This document shows, one piece after another, positions 8,826 through 16,284 of a stretch of 64,000 nt of DNA; the first letter of the stretch is position 1, and each line of letters opens with the position of its first letter. The position numbers and the translations under genes are program-made. The stretch comes from Micromonospora siamensis. Lineage in GTDB: Bacteria > Actinomycetota > Actinomycetes > Mycobacteriales > Micromonosporaceae. The stretch covers positions 1,116,001-1,180,000 of the forward strand of contig NZ_LT607751.1 in NCBI RefSeq assembly GCF_900090305.1. Reading direction: 5' to 3'. Below the pieces are notes generated by a model. That model searched no databases and was not told the DNA's origin. It was given only the letters and a program-made list of their open reading frames with translations.

Positions 8826-9479
8826 TCAGCCGAGCCGCCGCACCACCTCCGGGGTGAACGCGTCGATCGAGGGCAGCACCACCGCGGCGAGCGCCGCCGC
8901 GTCCGGGTCCAGCGGGTACGCGCCGTGCGGCACCGCCACCACCCGCATCCCCGCCGCGGCGGCCGAGCGGACCCCGTTGGAGGAGTCCTCGACGGCGACG
9001 CAGCGCCCCGGGTCCACCTCCAGCCGGGTCGCCACGTCCAGGTAGACGTCCGGGGCCGGCTTGCCCCGCGCGGTCTCCTCGGTCGACAGGGTCGCCCCGA
9101 ACGCGTCGGCCAGGCCCGTCGCGGCCAGCGCCGCCGCGATCAGCCGGGTCGGCGACGAGCTGGCCAGCCCCAGCGGCCACCGCGAGGCCAGCGCGCGGAC
9201 CACCCGGTCGGCGTCGTCGATCAGGGGTACGTGCTCCGCGTACCGGCGGGACATCTCGGTGACCACCTCGGTGGCGACCTGCTCGGCGCTGCGGTCCACG
9301 CCCAGCTCACCGCTGAGGTACGCGGCCCACTCGCCGGTGCTCATCCCCATCAGCCGGCGCTGGGTGTCCGGCTGCCAGGTGCCACCGTGCGCGGCCACGT
9401 ACGCCCGCCGCACCTGCTCCCAGACCGGCTCGGAGTCCACGATCACGCCGTCCAGGTCGAAGATCACCGCATCGATCAC
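8826..9479 (-). CDS. HAD-family phosphatase (beta-phosphoglucomutase-like)
   Basis: 217 residues. The catalytic loop is FDLDGVIVDSEPVW, with Asp8 as nucleophile and Asp10 as acid/base. The second motif is LASSSPTR, the lysine motif is in ARGKPAPDVYL, and the metal-binding motif is VAVEDSSNGVRSA. The cap domain is of the C1 helical type. Such enzymes dephosphorylate sugar phosphates or related metabolites; GHGGTW-like substrate residues do not settle which. The GTG at 9477-9479 gives the expected short lead into the first strand. Confidence 0.88.
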   Translation of the reverse strand: MIDAVIFDLDGVIVDSEPVWEQVRRAYVAAHGGTWQPDTQRRLMGMSTGEWAAYLSGELGVDRSAEQVATEVVTEMSRRYAEHVPLIDDADRVVRALASRWPLGLASSSPTRLIAAALAATGLADAFGATLSTEETARGKPAPDVYLDVATRLEVDPGRCVAVEDSSNGVRSAAAAGMRVVAVPHGAYPLDPDAAALAAVVLPSIDAFTPEVVRRLG

Positions 9480-9516
9480 GTACCCATCCTGCCCGACGCC
9501 GGTGGTCCTCCGCCGG

Positions 9517-10404
9517 TCAGCGGGCCGGTGCCGTGGCGGCGCCGCGCTGCGCGGGCAGGCCGATCGGCGCCTGCGCCGGGATGATCGTGCGGCACCGGGT
9601 GGCGATCGGTTCGAGCAGCTCACGCAGCCGGTGCGTACGCTCGGCGCCCAGCGCCCGCCACGGCCCGGCCGCCGCCCGGTCGGTGGCCTCCTCGACGGCC
9701 CGGAACGTCGCCGTCGCCTGCTCGGTGGGCCGGTGGTCGGCGGTCAGCCAGCCCTTGCCGACCAGCCGCTCCTCGGCGGCGGTCCACTCCTCGTCGGTCC
9801 AGCCGCGGGCCGGCTGGTGGAACTGGCGGGACTGGTCCACCCGGCACCGCCAGGCCACCACCTCGACCGGGTCCAGCCCGGTGCCGAGCAGCGCCGCGAC
9901 GTGCCCGTCACCCCGGTGCTCGCGCAGCGTGGTGGCCGCCTGCCAGAGCCGGGCCAGCGGATATTCGCCGCGGGGCAGCGCGGCGTTGACCGCGCCCAGC
10001 ACCCGCCCGGCCGGCTCGACCCGCCCGGCCGCCTCCTCCAGCAGCTCCGCCGCCTCCACCAGGTGCGCCTCGGGCAGCTCATAGGTGAACTCGGCGAGCG
10101 CCTGCACCGCGCCGGTGAGTCGGGCCCGCAGGGTCTCCGCCGGGGTGGCCAGCCGCCACACCGAGGGCAGCGCGCGGGCCACCATGTCCGGGGCGAAGCT
10201 GAAGAAGGCGGCGACCACCGGCGCGGCCGGGACCGCCCCCAGCGGGGCGGCCCGACCGGCGAAGTAGCCCCGCCAGTAGCCGCGCAACCCGACCGCCTCG
10301 TACGCGGCGCGGGCGCGCGGATGGAAATAGGTCACGGCGTGGACCGGCTCGAAGTGGGTCCACATGGTCCGGGTCAGGCCCGGGTCGTCGTCCAGCGCCG
10401 GCAC
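9517..10404 (-). CDS. SCO6745-family protein
   Basis: About 295 residues, all alpha in appearance, with the family's opening TMWTHFEPVHAVTYFHP and RGYWRGYFAGRAAPLG and a winged-helix-like end EERLVGKGWLTADHRPTEQA. The family is widespread in actinobacteria and of unknown function. I place the start at the GTG 10402-10404 because GGAGGT precedes it by 4 nt. Alternatives are the GTG at 10432-10434, which lies inside a strong hairpin, and the ATG at 10363-10365. Confidence 0.85.
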   Translation of the reverse strand: MPALDDDPGLTRTMWTHFEPVHAVTYFHPRARAAYEAVGLRGYWRGYFAGRAAPLGAVPAAPVVAAFFSFAPDMVARALPSVWRLATPAETLRARLTGAVQALAEFTYELPEAHLVEAAELLEEAAGRVEPAGRVLGAVNAALPRGEYPLARLWQAATTLREHRGDGHVAALLGTGLDPVEVVAWRCRVDQSRQFHQPARGWTDEEWTAAEERLVGKGWLTADHRPTEQATATFRAVEEATDRAAAGPWRALGAERTHRLRELLEPIATRCRTIIPAQAPIGLPAQRGAATAPAR

Positions 10405-10430
10405 GTGCACCTCCGCGTCGCGTGGGGCGG

Positions 10431-10461
10431 TCACCGAGGGCGGTCGGACCGCCCTCGGTGA
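10431..10461 (-). terminator. Hairpin after the FKBP gene
   Basis: A perfect 13-bp inverted repeat (TCACCGAGGGCGG at 10431-10443 and its complement at 10449-10461) encloses a 5-nt loop. It lies downstream of the FKBP gene and just before the SCO6745 start, so it probably ends the FKBP transcript. Confidence 0.65.
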
Positions 10462-10508
10462 CTGTGAACCTACTGCGCGTGGGTGACGTGGAGGAAGACC
10501 GTTGTGAC

Positions 10509-11180
10509 CTACTGCGCGGCGAGGATGTCCACGACGAAGCGCAGCGGGCCGGCCGGACGGCCGCCGGAGGCGTCGGTACCGTACGCCAGCTCGGCCGGGA
10601 TGTCGAGCTGCACCCGGCTGCCCACCGGCACCCCGACCAGGCCCTGGTCCCAGCCCTTGATGACCTGACCGACGCCGATCGGGAAGCTGACCGGCTGGCC
10701 GCCGTTGTCCCAGGAGGCGTCGAACTGCTTGCCGTCGGAGTAGAACACGCCCACGTAGTTGGTGGTGATGGTCTGGCCGGCCTTGACGGCCGGACCCTTG
10801 CCCTTGACCAGCGGGGTGACGGTCAGCTTGGTCAGCTCGCCCTTGCCGGCGGCGACCTCGGGCCGCTTGGCCAGCGCCGGGTCGGTGCCCGGGGGCAGCG
10901 CGCCCGGGGTCGGCTGCTCCGCTGCCGGGGCGGTGGCCTCGGCGGCGGCCGTCGGGGTGGCGGTGGCGGTGGCCGGCTTGTCGTCGTCCCCGCTGTTGAG
11001 CCAGACGATGCCACCGATCAGGGCGGCCACGGCCAGGACACCGACGAAGGCGCCCAGCATCGCCTGGCGCCGCTTGCGCGCCTCGGCGGCCTTCTTCGCG
11101 GCCAGCTGGGCGGCGAGCCGCCGCTCCCGCTTGGTGCCCGGGGCGTCGCCCTCCGACCGGTTCTGCACCTTTTCGCTCAC
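10509..11180 (-). CDS. FKBP-type peptidyl-prolyl cis-trans isomerase, membrane-anchored
   Basis: 223 residues. A basic N-terminus (about 40 residues rich in Lys, Arg and Ala) leads into one membrane span at about residues 41-61, then an Ala/Thr/Pro-rich linker and a C-terminal FKBP domain. Domain motifs include TNYVGVFYSDGKQFDASWD, FPIGVGQVIKGWDQGL and IPAELAYG. FKBPs catalyse proline isomerisation; the topology predicts a domain outside the cytoplasmic membrane helping fold secreted proteins. The GTG start is preceded by a GGGAG ribosome-binding site. Confidence 0.92.
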   Translation of the reverse strand: MSEKVQNRSEGDAPGTKRERRLAAQLAAKKAAEARKRRQAMLGAFVGVLAVAALIGGIVWLNSGDDDKPATATATPTAAAEATAPAAEQPTPGALPPGTDPALAKRPEVAAGKGELTKLTVTPLVKGKGPAVKAGQTITTNYVGVFYSDGKQFDASWDNGGQPVSFPIGVGQVIKGWDQGLVGVPVGSRVQLDIPAELAYGTDASGGRPAGPLRFVVDILAAQ

Positions 11181-11288
11181 GTCGTCGACTCCCTGCCGGT
11201 TGGGTGGTGGGGCCCGGGCGACCGGTGCCGGGGCCAGCGCACACGGTACCCGCCGCGGCCGGCCCGCCGCCGCCTGCCTTTCACACCC

Positions 11289-11336
11289 GTCACTACGGCC
11301 ACGGCAGCACCAGTCACTGCGGCCACGGCAGCACCG
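11289..11336. repeat. 24-bp tandem duplication at the DUF4241 stop codon
   Basis: Two adjacent 24-mers (11289-11312 and 11313-11336) differ at two positions. The second copy holds the stop codon and last codons of the DUF4241 gene, so the first looks like a duplicated 3' end. Confidence 0.8.
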
Positions 11337-11964
11337 CGAAGTCGGTCACGAAGCAGGCGACCGCGCCGCCCGCGGTGCGGCCGATCCAGGTGCCGTAACA
11401 GCCGTCACCCCAGCCCGACCAGACGGTCAGCACGTTCGCCCCCGTCGACTCGTCGATCACCGCGTCGACCAGCCCCGGGACCGGACCGGCGACGGCGTCG
11501 TCCTCCTCGGCCACGAAGACCTCGACGATCCGGTCTTCGTCCCAGCTCTCCAGCGCGGCCAGCGCCGCCCGGTCGGCGAGGGTGCCGGTGCCGGTGTCCA
11601 CGCCGTAGCCGAAGAAGTCGTCGTCGGCGAGGGTGGTCGGGTCCTGGTCGTCGACCAGGGCCGGCTCCCAGCCGGCCACCGGCTCGTCCCGGATGACCAG
11701 CTGGAGGGCGGCCACCCGGCGGTCGGTCTCGACGCCGTCGCGGCGTACCGAGGCGACCCAGGCGCGCGCCGGGTAGCGGCCCGGGGGCACGGTCACCGTG
11801 TACGGCTCGGCGTCCGCGCCGACGAACGGGTCGCAGCCCACCACCTGCCCGGTGGGCAGCACCACCGTCCCCGCCGGGTACGCCTCGATGACGTACTCGC
11901 CGGAGTCGTCGGCGGAGTGCGGACCGGGGGTGAGCAGACGGTCCAACTCGGGCAGGTACGGCAT
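11314..11964 (-). CDS. DUF4241 domain-containing protein
   Basis: 216 residues in one DUF4241-like domain, with YVIEAYPAGTVVLPTGQVVGCDPFV near the start and the family's end VACFVTDFAVLP. It is acidic, without a signal peptide or membrane span. Function is unknown; DUF4241 proteins have been linked to contact-dependent toxin immunity in other bacteria, but nothing nearby supports that here. The reading frame stays open upstream of the ATG through a stretch resembling the end of an M1 peptidase, so the ATG at 11962-11964 is chosen on family length. Confidence 0.82.
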   Translation of the reverse strand: MPYLPELDRLLTPGPHSADDSGEYVIEAYPAGTVVLPTGQVVGCDPFVGADAEPYTVTVPPGRYPARAWVASVRRDGVETDRRVAALQLVIRDEPVAGWEPALVDDQDPTTLADDDFFGYGVDTGTGTLADRAALAALESWDEDRIVEVFVAEEDDAVAGPVPGLVDAVIDESTGANVLTVWSGWGDGCYGTWIGRTAGGAVACFVTDFAVLPWPQ

Positions 11965-12046
11965 GCGGGTCCTCTCGGCGCGGGTGGCCGGCGGAGCGTA
12001 CCGGCCGGAGCCGACACGCCGGACCGGCCACCCGCGACGGCGTCCC

Positions 12047-12135
12047 CAGGAGGTGGGCTTGACCGGCCGGTACAGCCACGCGTCGATGAAGGCGGTCAGG
12101 TCCGTTCCGGACTCCCGCGCGGCCAGCGCGACGGC
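12047..12135 (-). pseudogene. Remnant of an M1-family metallopeptidase C-terminus
   Basis: Between the Ku stop codon and the DUF4241 gene, the minus strand reads AVALAARESGTDLTAFIDAW followed by LYRPVKPTSWG. This resembles the end of actinobacterial M1 aminopeptidases (SGxDLxxFFDxWLYRPxKP). No catalytic region, start or stop of its own exists. The frame is continuous with that of DUF4241 downstream, which shows how the gene was cut. Confidence 0.6.
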
Positions 12136-12156
12136 TCGTCGGCCGCCGGCCGGAGG

Positions 12157-13200
12157 TCAGGCCGTCTTGCGGGGGGCCGCCTTCTTCTCGGCGGTCTTCT
12201 TCGCCGGCGCCTTGGCGGCCTTCTTCTCCGCGGTCTTCTTGGCGGCGGCCTTCTTCGCCGGCTCGGTCTTCTTCGCGGGCTCGGCCTTCTTCGCGGCCGT
12301 CTTCCTGGCCGGGGCGGCCTTCTTCTCCCCGGTCTTCTTCGCCGGGGTGGCCTTCTTCTGCGCCGACCGGGCCGACGAGATCGGGGTCGGCTGACCCGCG
12401 CCGCCCCCCTCGGGCGCCTCGCCCCGGGCCGCCCGGGCCCGGTCCACCGAGGCGCGTAGCGCGGCCATCAGGTCCACCGCCGCGGCCGGCGCGGCCTCTT
12501 CCTCCTCCGGCTGGACGACCTCGCGCCCCTCCACCTTCGCGTCGATGACCTCCTGCAACGCCGCCCGGTAGTCGTCGGTGAAGGCGTCCGGCGCGAACTC
12601 GCCGGTCATCGAGTCGATCAGCGAGCTGGCCATGGCCAGCTCCGGCGGGCGGACCTTCAGGTCCTCGTCCAGGAACCCGAAGTCGGGGGTACGCACCTCG
12701 TCCGGCCAGAGCATCGTGTTGAGCAGCAGCACGCCCTCGCGTACGCGCAGGGTGGCGAGCTGTTCGCGTTGGCGCAGCGCCACCTTGACGATGGCTACCC
12801 GCTCCGAGTCGGCGAGCGCGTCGCGCAGCAGCACGTACGGCTTGGTGGCGGTCCCCTCCGGCTCCAGGAAGTAGGCCTTGTTGTAGAGGATCGGGTCCAC
12901 CTGCTCGGCGGGGACGAACTCCAGCACGTCGATGGCGTGCGAGGTGGTCAGCGGCAGGTCGGCGAAGTCGGAGTCGGTGAGGATGACCATCTCGCCGCCG
13001 CCGATGTCGTACCCCTTGGCGATGTCGTCGTAGGTGACCTCCTCGCCGCAGACCGAGCAGGTCCGCTTGTACCGGATGCGACCGCCGTCCTCGCGGTGCA
13101 CCTGGTGGAAGCGGATGTCCTTCTCCTCGGTGGCCGAGTAGAGCTTCACGCCGATCGAGACCAGCCCGAACGACACGGCGCCTTTCCAGATCGCCCGCAT
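12157..13200 (-). CDS. ku: Ku protein (non-homologous end joining)
   Basis: 347 residues. It begins MRAIWKGAVSFGLVSIGVKL, the hallmark of bacterial Ku, and includes the zinc-knuckle-like RTCSVCGEE and the core TSHAIDVLEFVPAEQVDPI. Ku forms a homodimeric ring on DNA ends and recruits LigD. The last ~80 residues are Lys/Ala/Pro repeats related to KKTAEKKA, a histone H1-like tail that in other actinobacterial Ku proteins adds DNA binding. The ligase and polymerase partners are transcribed divergently from 13285. Confidence 0.96.
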   Translation of the reverse strand: MRAIWKGAVSFGLVSIGVKLYSATEEKDIRFHQVHREDGGRIRYKRTCSVCGEEVTYDDIAKGYDIGGGEMVILTDSDFADLPLTTSHAIDVLEFVPAEQVDPILYNKAYFLEPEGTATKPYVLLRDALADSERVAIVKVALRQREQLATLRVREGVLLLNTMLWPDEVRTPDFGFLDEDLKVRPPELAMASSLIDSMTGEFAPDAFTDDYRAALQEVIDAKVEGREVVQPEEEEAAPAAAVDLMAALRASVDRARAARGEAPEGGGAGQPTPISSARSAQKKATPAKKTGEKKAAPARKTAAKKAEPAKKTEPAKKAAAKKTAEKKAAKAPAKKTAEKKAAPRKTA

Positions 13201-13284
13201 GGCGTGCTCCTCTCCCGGTCCTGACCAGAATCGCAAATGATCGAACGGGGCGCACGCTCTTCCGTGCGCTACTACAGTCGAGAG

Positions 13285-14223
13285 GTGCCCGGCGCGCCGT
13301 TGAAGCCGATGCTCGCGATCACCGGGCAGCTCCCGGCCGGTGCCGGCTGGGCGTACGAGTTCAAATGGGACGGCATCCGGGCCCTCGCCGACATCCAGCA
13401 GCACCGCCAGCGCCTGTACGCGCGCAGCGGCGTGGACGTCACCGTCGCGTACCCGGAACTGATCACCCTGGCCGAGCAGGTCGACGACGCGCTGCTCGAC
13501 GGCGAGGTGGTGCTCTTCACCGACGGTCAGCCGTCGTTCACCGCTCTGGCCGAGCGGATGCACGTGCGCAACGCGGCGAAGGCGGCCCGGCTGGCGGCGA
13601 CCGTGCCCGTCACGTACATGATCTTCGATCTGCTGCGGTTGCGCGGCGCGGACCTGACCGGGCTTCCCTACCGGGAGCGGCGGGCGGCGCTGGAGTCGCT
13701 CGGCCTCGGCGCGGCCCGGTGGGCGGTCCCGCCGGCCTTCGCCGACGGCCCGGCCACCTACGAGGCGGCCGGCGAGCACGGCCTGGAGGGGGTGATGGCC
13801 AAGCGGGTCGACTCGACCTACCGGGCTGGGGTGCGCTCGCCGGAGTGGGTGAAGGTCAAGCTGGAGGTGACCGGGGACTTCGTGGTCGGCGGCTGGCGGC
13901 CGGGCGCGCGGAAGATCGGCGGCCTCCTGGTCGGGGTGCCCGGCCCGGACGGCCGGCTCACCTACCGGGGCCGGGTCGGCGGGGGCATCGGCGCGGCGAT
14001 CGAACGCGAGCTGCTGCGCGAGCTGGAACCGCTGCGCTCGCCGGGGTCACCCTTCGCCGGGGACGTGCCGCGCGAGGATGCCCGGGGGGCGATCTGGGTA
14101 CGTCCGCAGGTGGTGGTCGAGGTGAAGTACGGGCAGCGCACCCCGGACGGGCGGCTGCGGTTTCCCCGGATCCTGCGGCTGCGCCCGGACAAGCCGGCGG
14201 AGGAGGTGGCCGACGATGCCTGA
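13285..14223 (+). CDS. ATP-dependent DNA ligase, LigD ligase module
   Basis: 312 residues. The nucleotidyltransferase motif is EFKWDGIRAL with Lys27 as the adenylated residue; later motifs are DGEVV, TYMIFDLL, LEGVMAKR and WVKVKLE. An OB-fold domain follows to GRLRFPRILRLRPDKP. It seals breaks held by Ku. The GTG at 13285 is favoured over an upstream ATG because TACAGT (13273-13278) lies 6 nt before it, the leaderless arrangement. The gene overlaps the polymerase gene by 8 bp. No phosphoesterase module is fused or adjacent. Confidence 0.93.
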   Translation: MPGAPLKPMLAITGQLPAGAGWAYEFKWDGIRALADIQQHRQRLYARSGVDVTVAYPELITLAEQVDDALLDGEVVLFTDGQPSFTALAERMHVRNAAKAARLAATVPVTYMIFDLLRLRGADLTGLPYRERRAALESLGLGAARWAVPPAFADGPATYEAAGEHGLEGVMAKRVDSTYRAGVRSPEWVKVKLEVTGDFVVGGWRPGARKIGGLLVGVPGPDGRLTYRGRVGGGIGAAIERELLRELEPLRSPGSPFAGDVPREDARGAIWVRPQVVVEVKYGQRTPDGRLRFPRILRLRPDKPAEEVADDA

Positions 14224-15127
14224 GCGGCTCAAGGTCGAGGTCGAGGGACGCTCGCTGGAGCTGTCCAACCTGGACAAGGTGCTCTTCCCGAAGGCCGGCT
14301 TCACCAAGGGCGAGGTGATCGACTACTACACCCGGATCGCCCCGGTGCTGCTGCCGCACCTGGCCGACCGGGCGCTCACCCGGATCCGCTTTCCCAACGG
14401 CGTCGATGGCGGCTCGTTCTTCGAGAAGAACGCCCCGGCCGCGACCCCTTCATGGGTACGCACCGAGAACCTGCCCGCCCCGGGGTCCAGCAAGGGCCGG
14501 GAGACCATCGACTACGTGGTCGCCGACGACCTGCCCACCCTGGTCTGGCTGGCGAACCTCGCCGCGTTGGAGCTGCACACGCCGCAGTGGAAGGTGGGCG
14601 AGCACCCGGACATGATGGTGGTCGACCTGGACCCGGGCGCCCCGGCGGCGCTGAAGCAGTGCTGCCAGGTGGCGCTGCTGATGCGTGACCGGCTCGCTCT
14701 TGACGGGGTCTCCGCCTTTCCGAAGACGTCGGGCAAGAAGGGCATGCAGCTCTGCTGCCCGATCGCCGGCACGCAGTCCTCCGATCTCGTCTCCGACTAC
14801 GCGAAGCGGATCGCGCGGGAGTTGGAGCAGGCGCACCCGAAGTTGGTCGTGTCGAAGATGGCGAAGAACCTGCGCCCCGGGAAGGTCTTCATCGACTGGA
14901 GCCAGAACAACGCGGCGAAGACGACGGTGGCGCCGTACTCGCTGCGGGCCCAGGCGGTGCCGACGGTGTCGACACCGCTGACCTGGGACGAGGTGGCGGC
15001 CGGCGCGGCCGGGAAGCGGCCGGCGACGAAGCCGTACACGGCGGGGGAGGTGCTCGCGCGGGTGGAGAAGTCCGGGGACCTGCTGGCGCCGCTGCTCGAC
15101 GGTGGCCCGGAGCTGCCCGCCGACTGA
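14216..15127 (+). CDS. NHEJ DNA polymerase/primase, LigD polymerase module
   Basis: 303 residues of the archaeo-eukaryotic primase type found in LigD. The catalytic aspartates are in VVDLDPG near residues 136-141 and in KVFIDWSQN; the SGKKGMQL loop binds the incoming nucleotide. FPNGVDGGSFFEKNAP is the 5'-phosphate pocket motif. It fills gaps, preferring ribonucleotides in known relatives, before ligation. Start overlap with the ligase gene argues for translational coupling in a two-gene operon diverging from ku. Confidence 0.95.
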   Translation: MPERLKVEVEGRSLELSNLDKVLFPKAGFTKGEVIDYYTRIAPVLLPHLADRALTRIRFPNGVDGGSFFEKNAPAATPSWVRTENLPAPGSSKGRETIDYVVADDLPTLVWLANLAALELHTPQWKVGEHPDMMVVDLDPGAPAALKQCCQVALLMRDRLALDGVSAFPKTSGKKGMQLCCPIAGTQSSDLVSDYAKRIARELEQAHPKLVVSKMAKNLRPGKVFIDWSQNNAAKTTVAPYSLRAQAVPTVSTPLTWDEVAAGAAGKRPATKPYTAGEVLARVEKSGDLLAPLLDGGPELPAD

Positions 15128-15207
15128 CGTGCGGCGCGTCCGTCAGGCGCGCGCCGCCTCGGCGTCGGCCGGGCGGACGACGACGGACTCGGTGAAGTTG
15201 GGCGTGA

Positions 15208-15330
15208 TCAGGTGGGATTGACGGACATGCTCTCCGTCATGGCCGGTGCAGACCAGGTGTGTCGGTGGGCCGCCTGGCAGGTGGCAGGCACGTCGGCCGC
15301 GTCGCTGCGGGCGGCCGATGTCTTTTTCAC
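15208..15330 (-). CDS. Small ORF or decayed gene start
   Basis: A GTG at 15328-15330, preceded by TGAGGT, opens a 40-codon frame MKKTSAARSDAADVPATCQA ending ESMSVNPT. In another frame, immediately downstream, HLITPNFTESVVVRPADAEA runs to a stop at 15143. A one-base shift would join the two into a single ~60-residue peptide. No family is recognised. Both the strong operator-like palindrome just upstream and the continuity across frames suggest a small gene that is decaying or carries a frameshift. Confidence 0.3.
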   Translation of the reverse strand: MKKTSAARSDAADVPATCQAAHRHTWSAPAMTESMSVNPT

Positions 15331-15333
15331 CGT

Positions 15334-15369
15334 GATACCTCAGAGGAATAATGATGACTCTCAGGTATC
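15334..15369. promoter_or_regulatory. AT-rich operator-like palindrome
   Basis: GATACCTCAGAG (15334-15345) and CTCTCAGGTATC (15358-15369) are inverted with one mismatch around a 12-nt AT-rich centre containing AATAATGATG. It is the least GC-rich spot in the neighbourhood and precedes the small minus-strand ORF by 3 nt. The form suits a dimeric repressor site, for instance of the PadR or GntR type; no such regulator is adjacent. Confidence 0.5.
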
Positions 15370-15525
15370 AAGCTCGACAGCGCATTCACTTCCCCCCGCC
15401 GGGCCTCGCCGCTTCGGCGGCCCACCGCCCACCGGCTCGTCGCAATCTGTGCCGGTAGCGGTGAGCTGGGCCGCCGGGAGGGCGCGGCGGTCGTTAGGGT
15501 GGGGCATCCGGACTGGGAGTGCCCG

Positions 15526-16284
15526 ATGGACCTGATGACCACGCCTTCCGAGCTGCCGAGCGGGCCGCCGGCTGACACCGGGGCACCGCTGCTGACCTGG
15601 TGTGACGACGCCACCGGCGAGCGGGTGGAGCTGACCGCGGGCCAGCTCGGCAGCTGGGCGGCCGGCAGCGCCGGGCTGCTGCGGGACGGCTGCGGGCTGC
15701 GCGCGGGGGACCGGGCGGCGGTGCTGCTGCCGCCGCACTGGCGTACCGCCGCGGTGTTGTTGGGGGCGTGGGCTACGGGCCTGGCGGTGTCGTTCCGGCC
15801 GCGTGCCACCGCCGGGTTGCCGGTGCTGGAGCCGGGCGCGGACCGGCCGTACGACGCGGTGTTCGTGACCCCGGAGCGGCGGGACGACTGGCTGGAGGAC
15901 GTGCCCGACGGGACGCACCGCTACCTGGTCGGGACCGGGGCGGGGCCGCTGGCCGAGGTGCCGGTGGGCTGGCTGGACTGGTCGGCGGAGGTGCTCCGGC
16001 ACGGCGACACCCCACCCGACCACCGGGCCGTGCGACCGTCGGACCCGGCCACCCCGGACGGCACCAGCTACGGGGCGTGGGGGCGGCTCGCCGCGGAGCT
16101 TGCCCGGCAGCTCGACCTGCGCCCGGGTGACCGGCTGCTGGTCGACGCCGCCGAACACGAACAGCCGCTGAAGTGGCTGCTCGCGCCGCTCTCGGCCGGG
16201 GCGTCGATCGTGCTCTGCGCCAACCTGGACCGGACCCGGCTCGACGCCCGGATCGCCGAGGAGGGCGTCACCCTGGTCCTGTGA
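15526..16284 (+). CDS. TIGR03089 family protein (ANL-related, no catalytic C-terminus)
   Basis: 252 residues. It resembles the first part of AMP-binding enzymes (LTAGQLGSWAAGSAGLLRDG, GDRAAVLLPPHWRTAAVLLG) but lacks the YTSGTTG P-loop and the C-terminal lysine domain, as all members of this actinobacterial family do. Its role is unknown. The ATG at 15526 has GGGAG 6 nt before it; a TAGGGT -10 box lies near 15495. The stop overlaps the convergent XRE gene by 17 bp. Confidence 0.88.
   Translation: MDLMTTPSELPSGPPADTGAPLLTWCDDATGERVELTAGQLGSWAAGSAGLLRDGCGLRAGDRAAVLLPPHWRTAAVLLGAWATGLAVSFRPRATAGLPVLEPGADRPYDAVFVTPERRDDWLEDVPDGTHRYLVGTGAGPLAEVPVGWLDWSAEVLRHGDTPPDHRAVRPSDPATPDGTSYGAWGRLAAELARQLDLRPGDRLLVDAAEHEQPLKWLLAPLSAGASIVLCANLDRTRLDARIAEEGVTLVL

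Noticed and set aside
9517..11244. A single 575-codon frame covering the SCO6745 and FKBP region
   Set aside because: Only the part up to about 10434 has SCO6745 similarity; the rest is the off-frame shadow of the FKBP gene and crosses a hairpin.
15526..16284. Truncated acyl-CoA synthetase pseudogene
   Set aside because: The short length and missing P-loop are normal for the TIGR03089 family, so the gene is intact.
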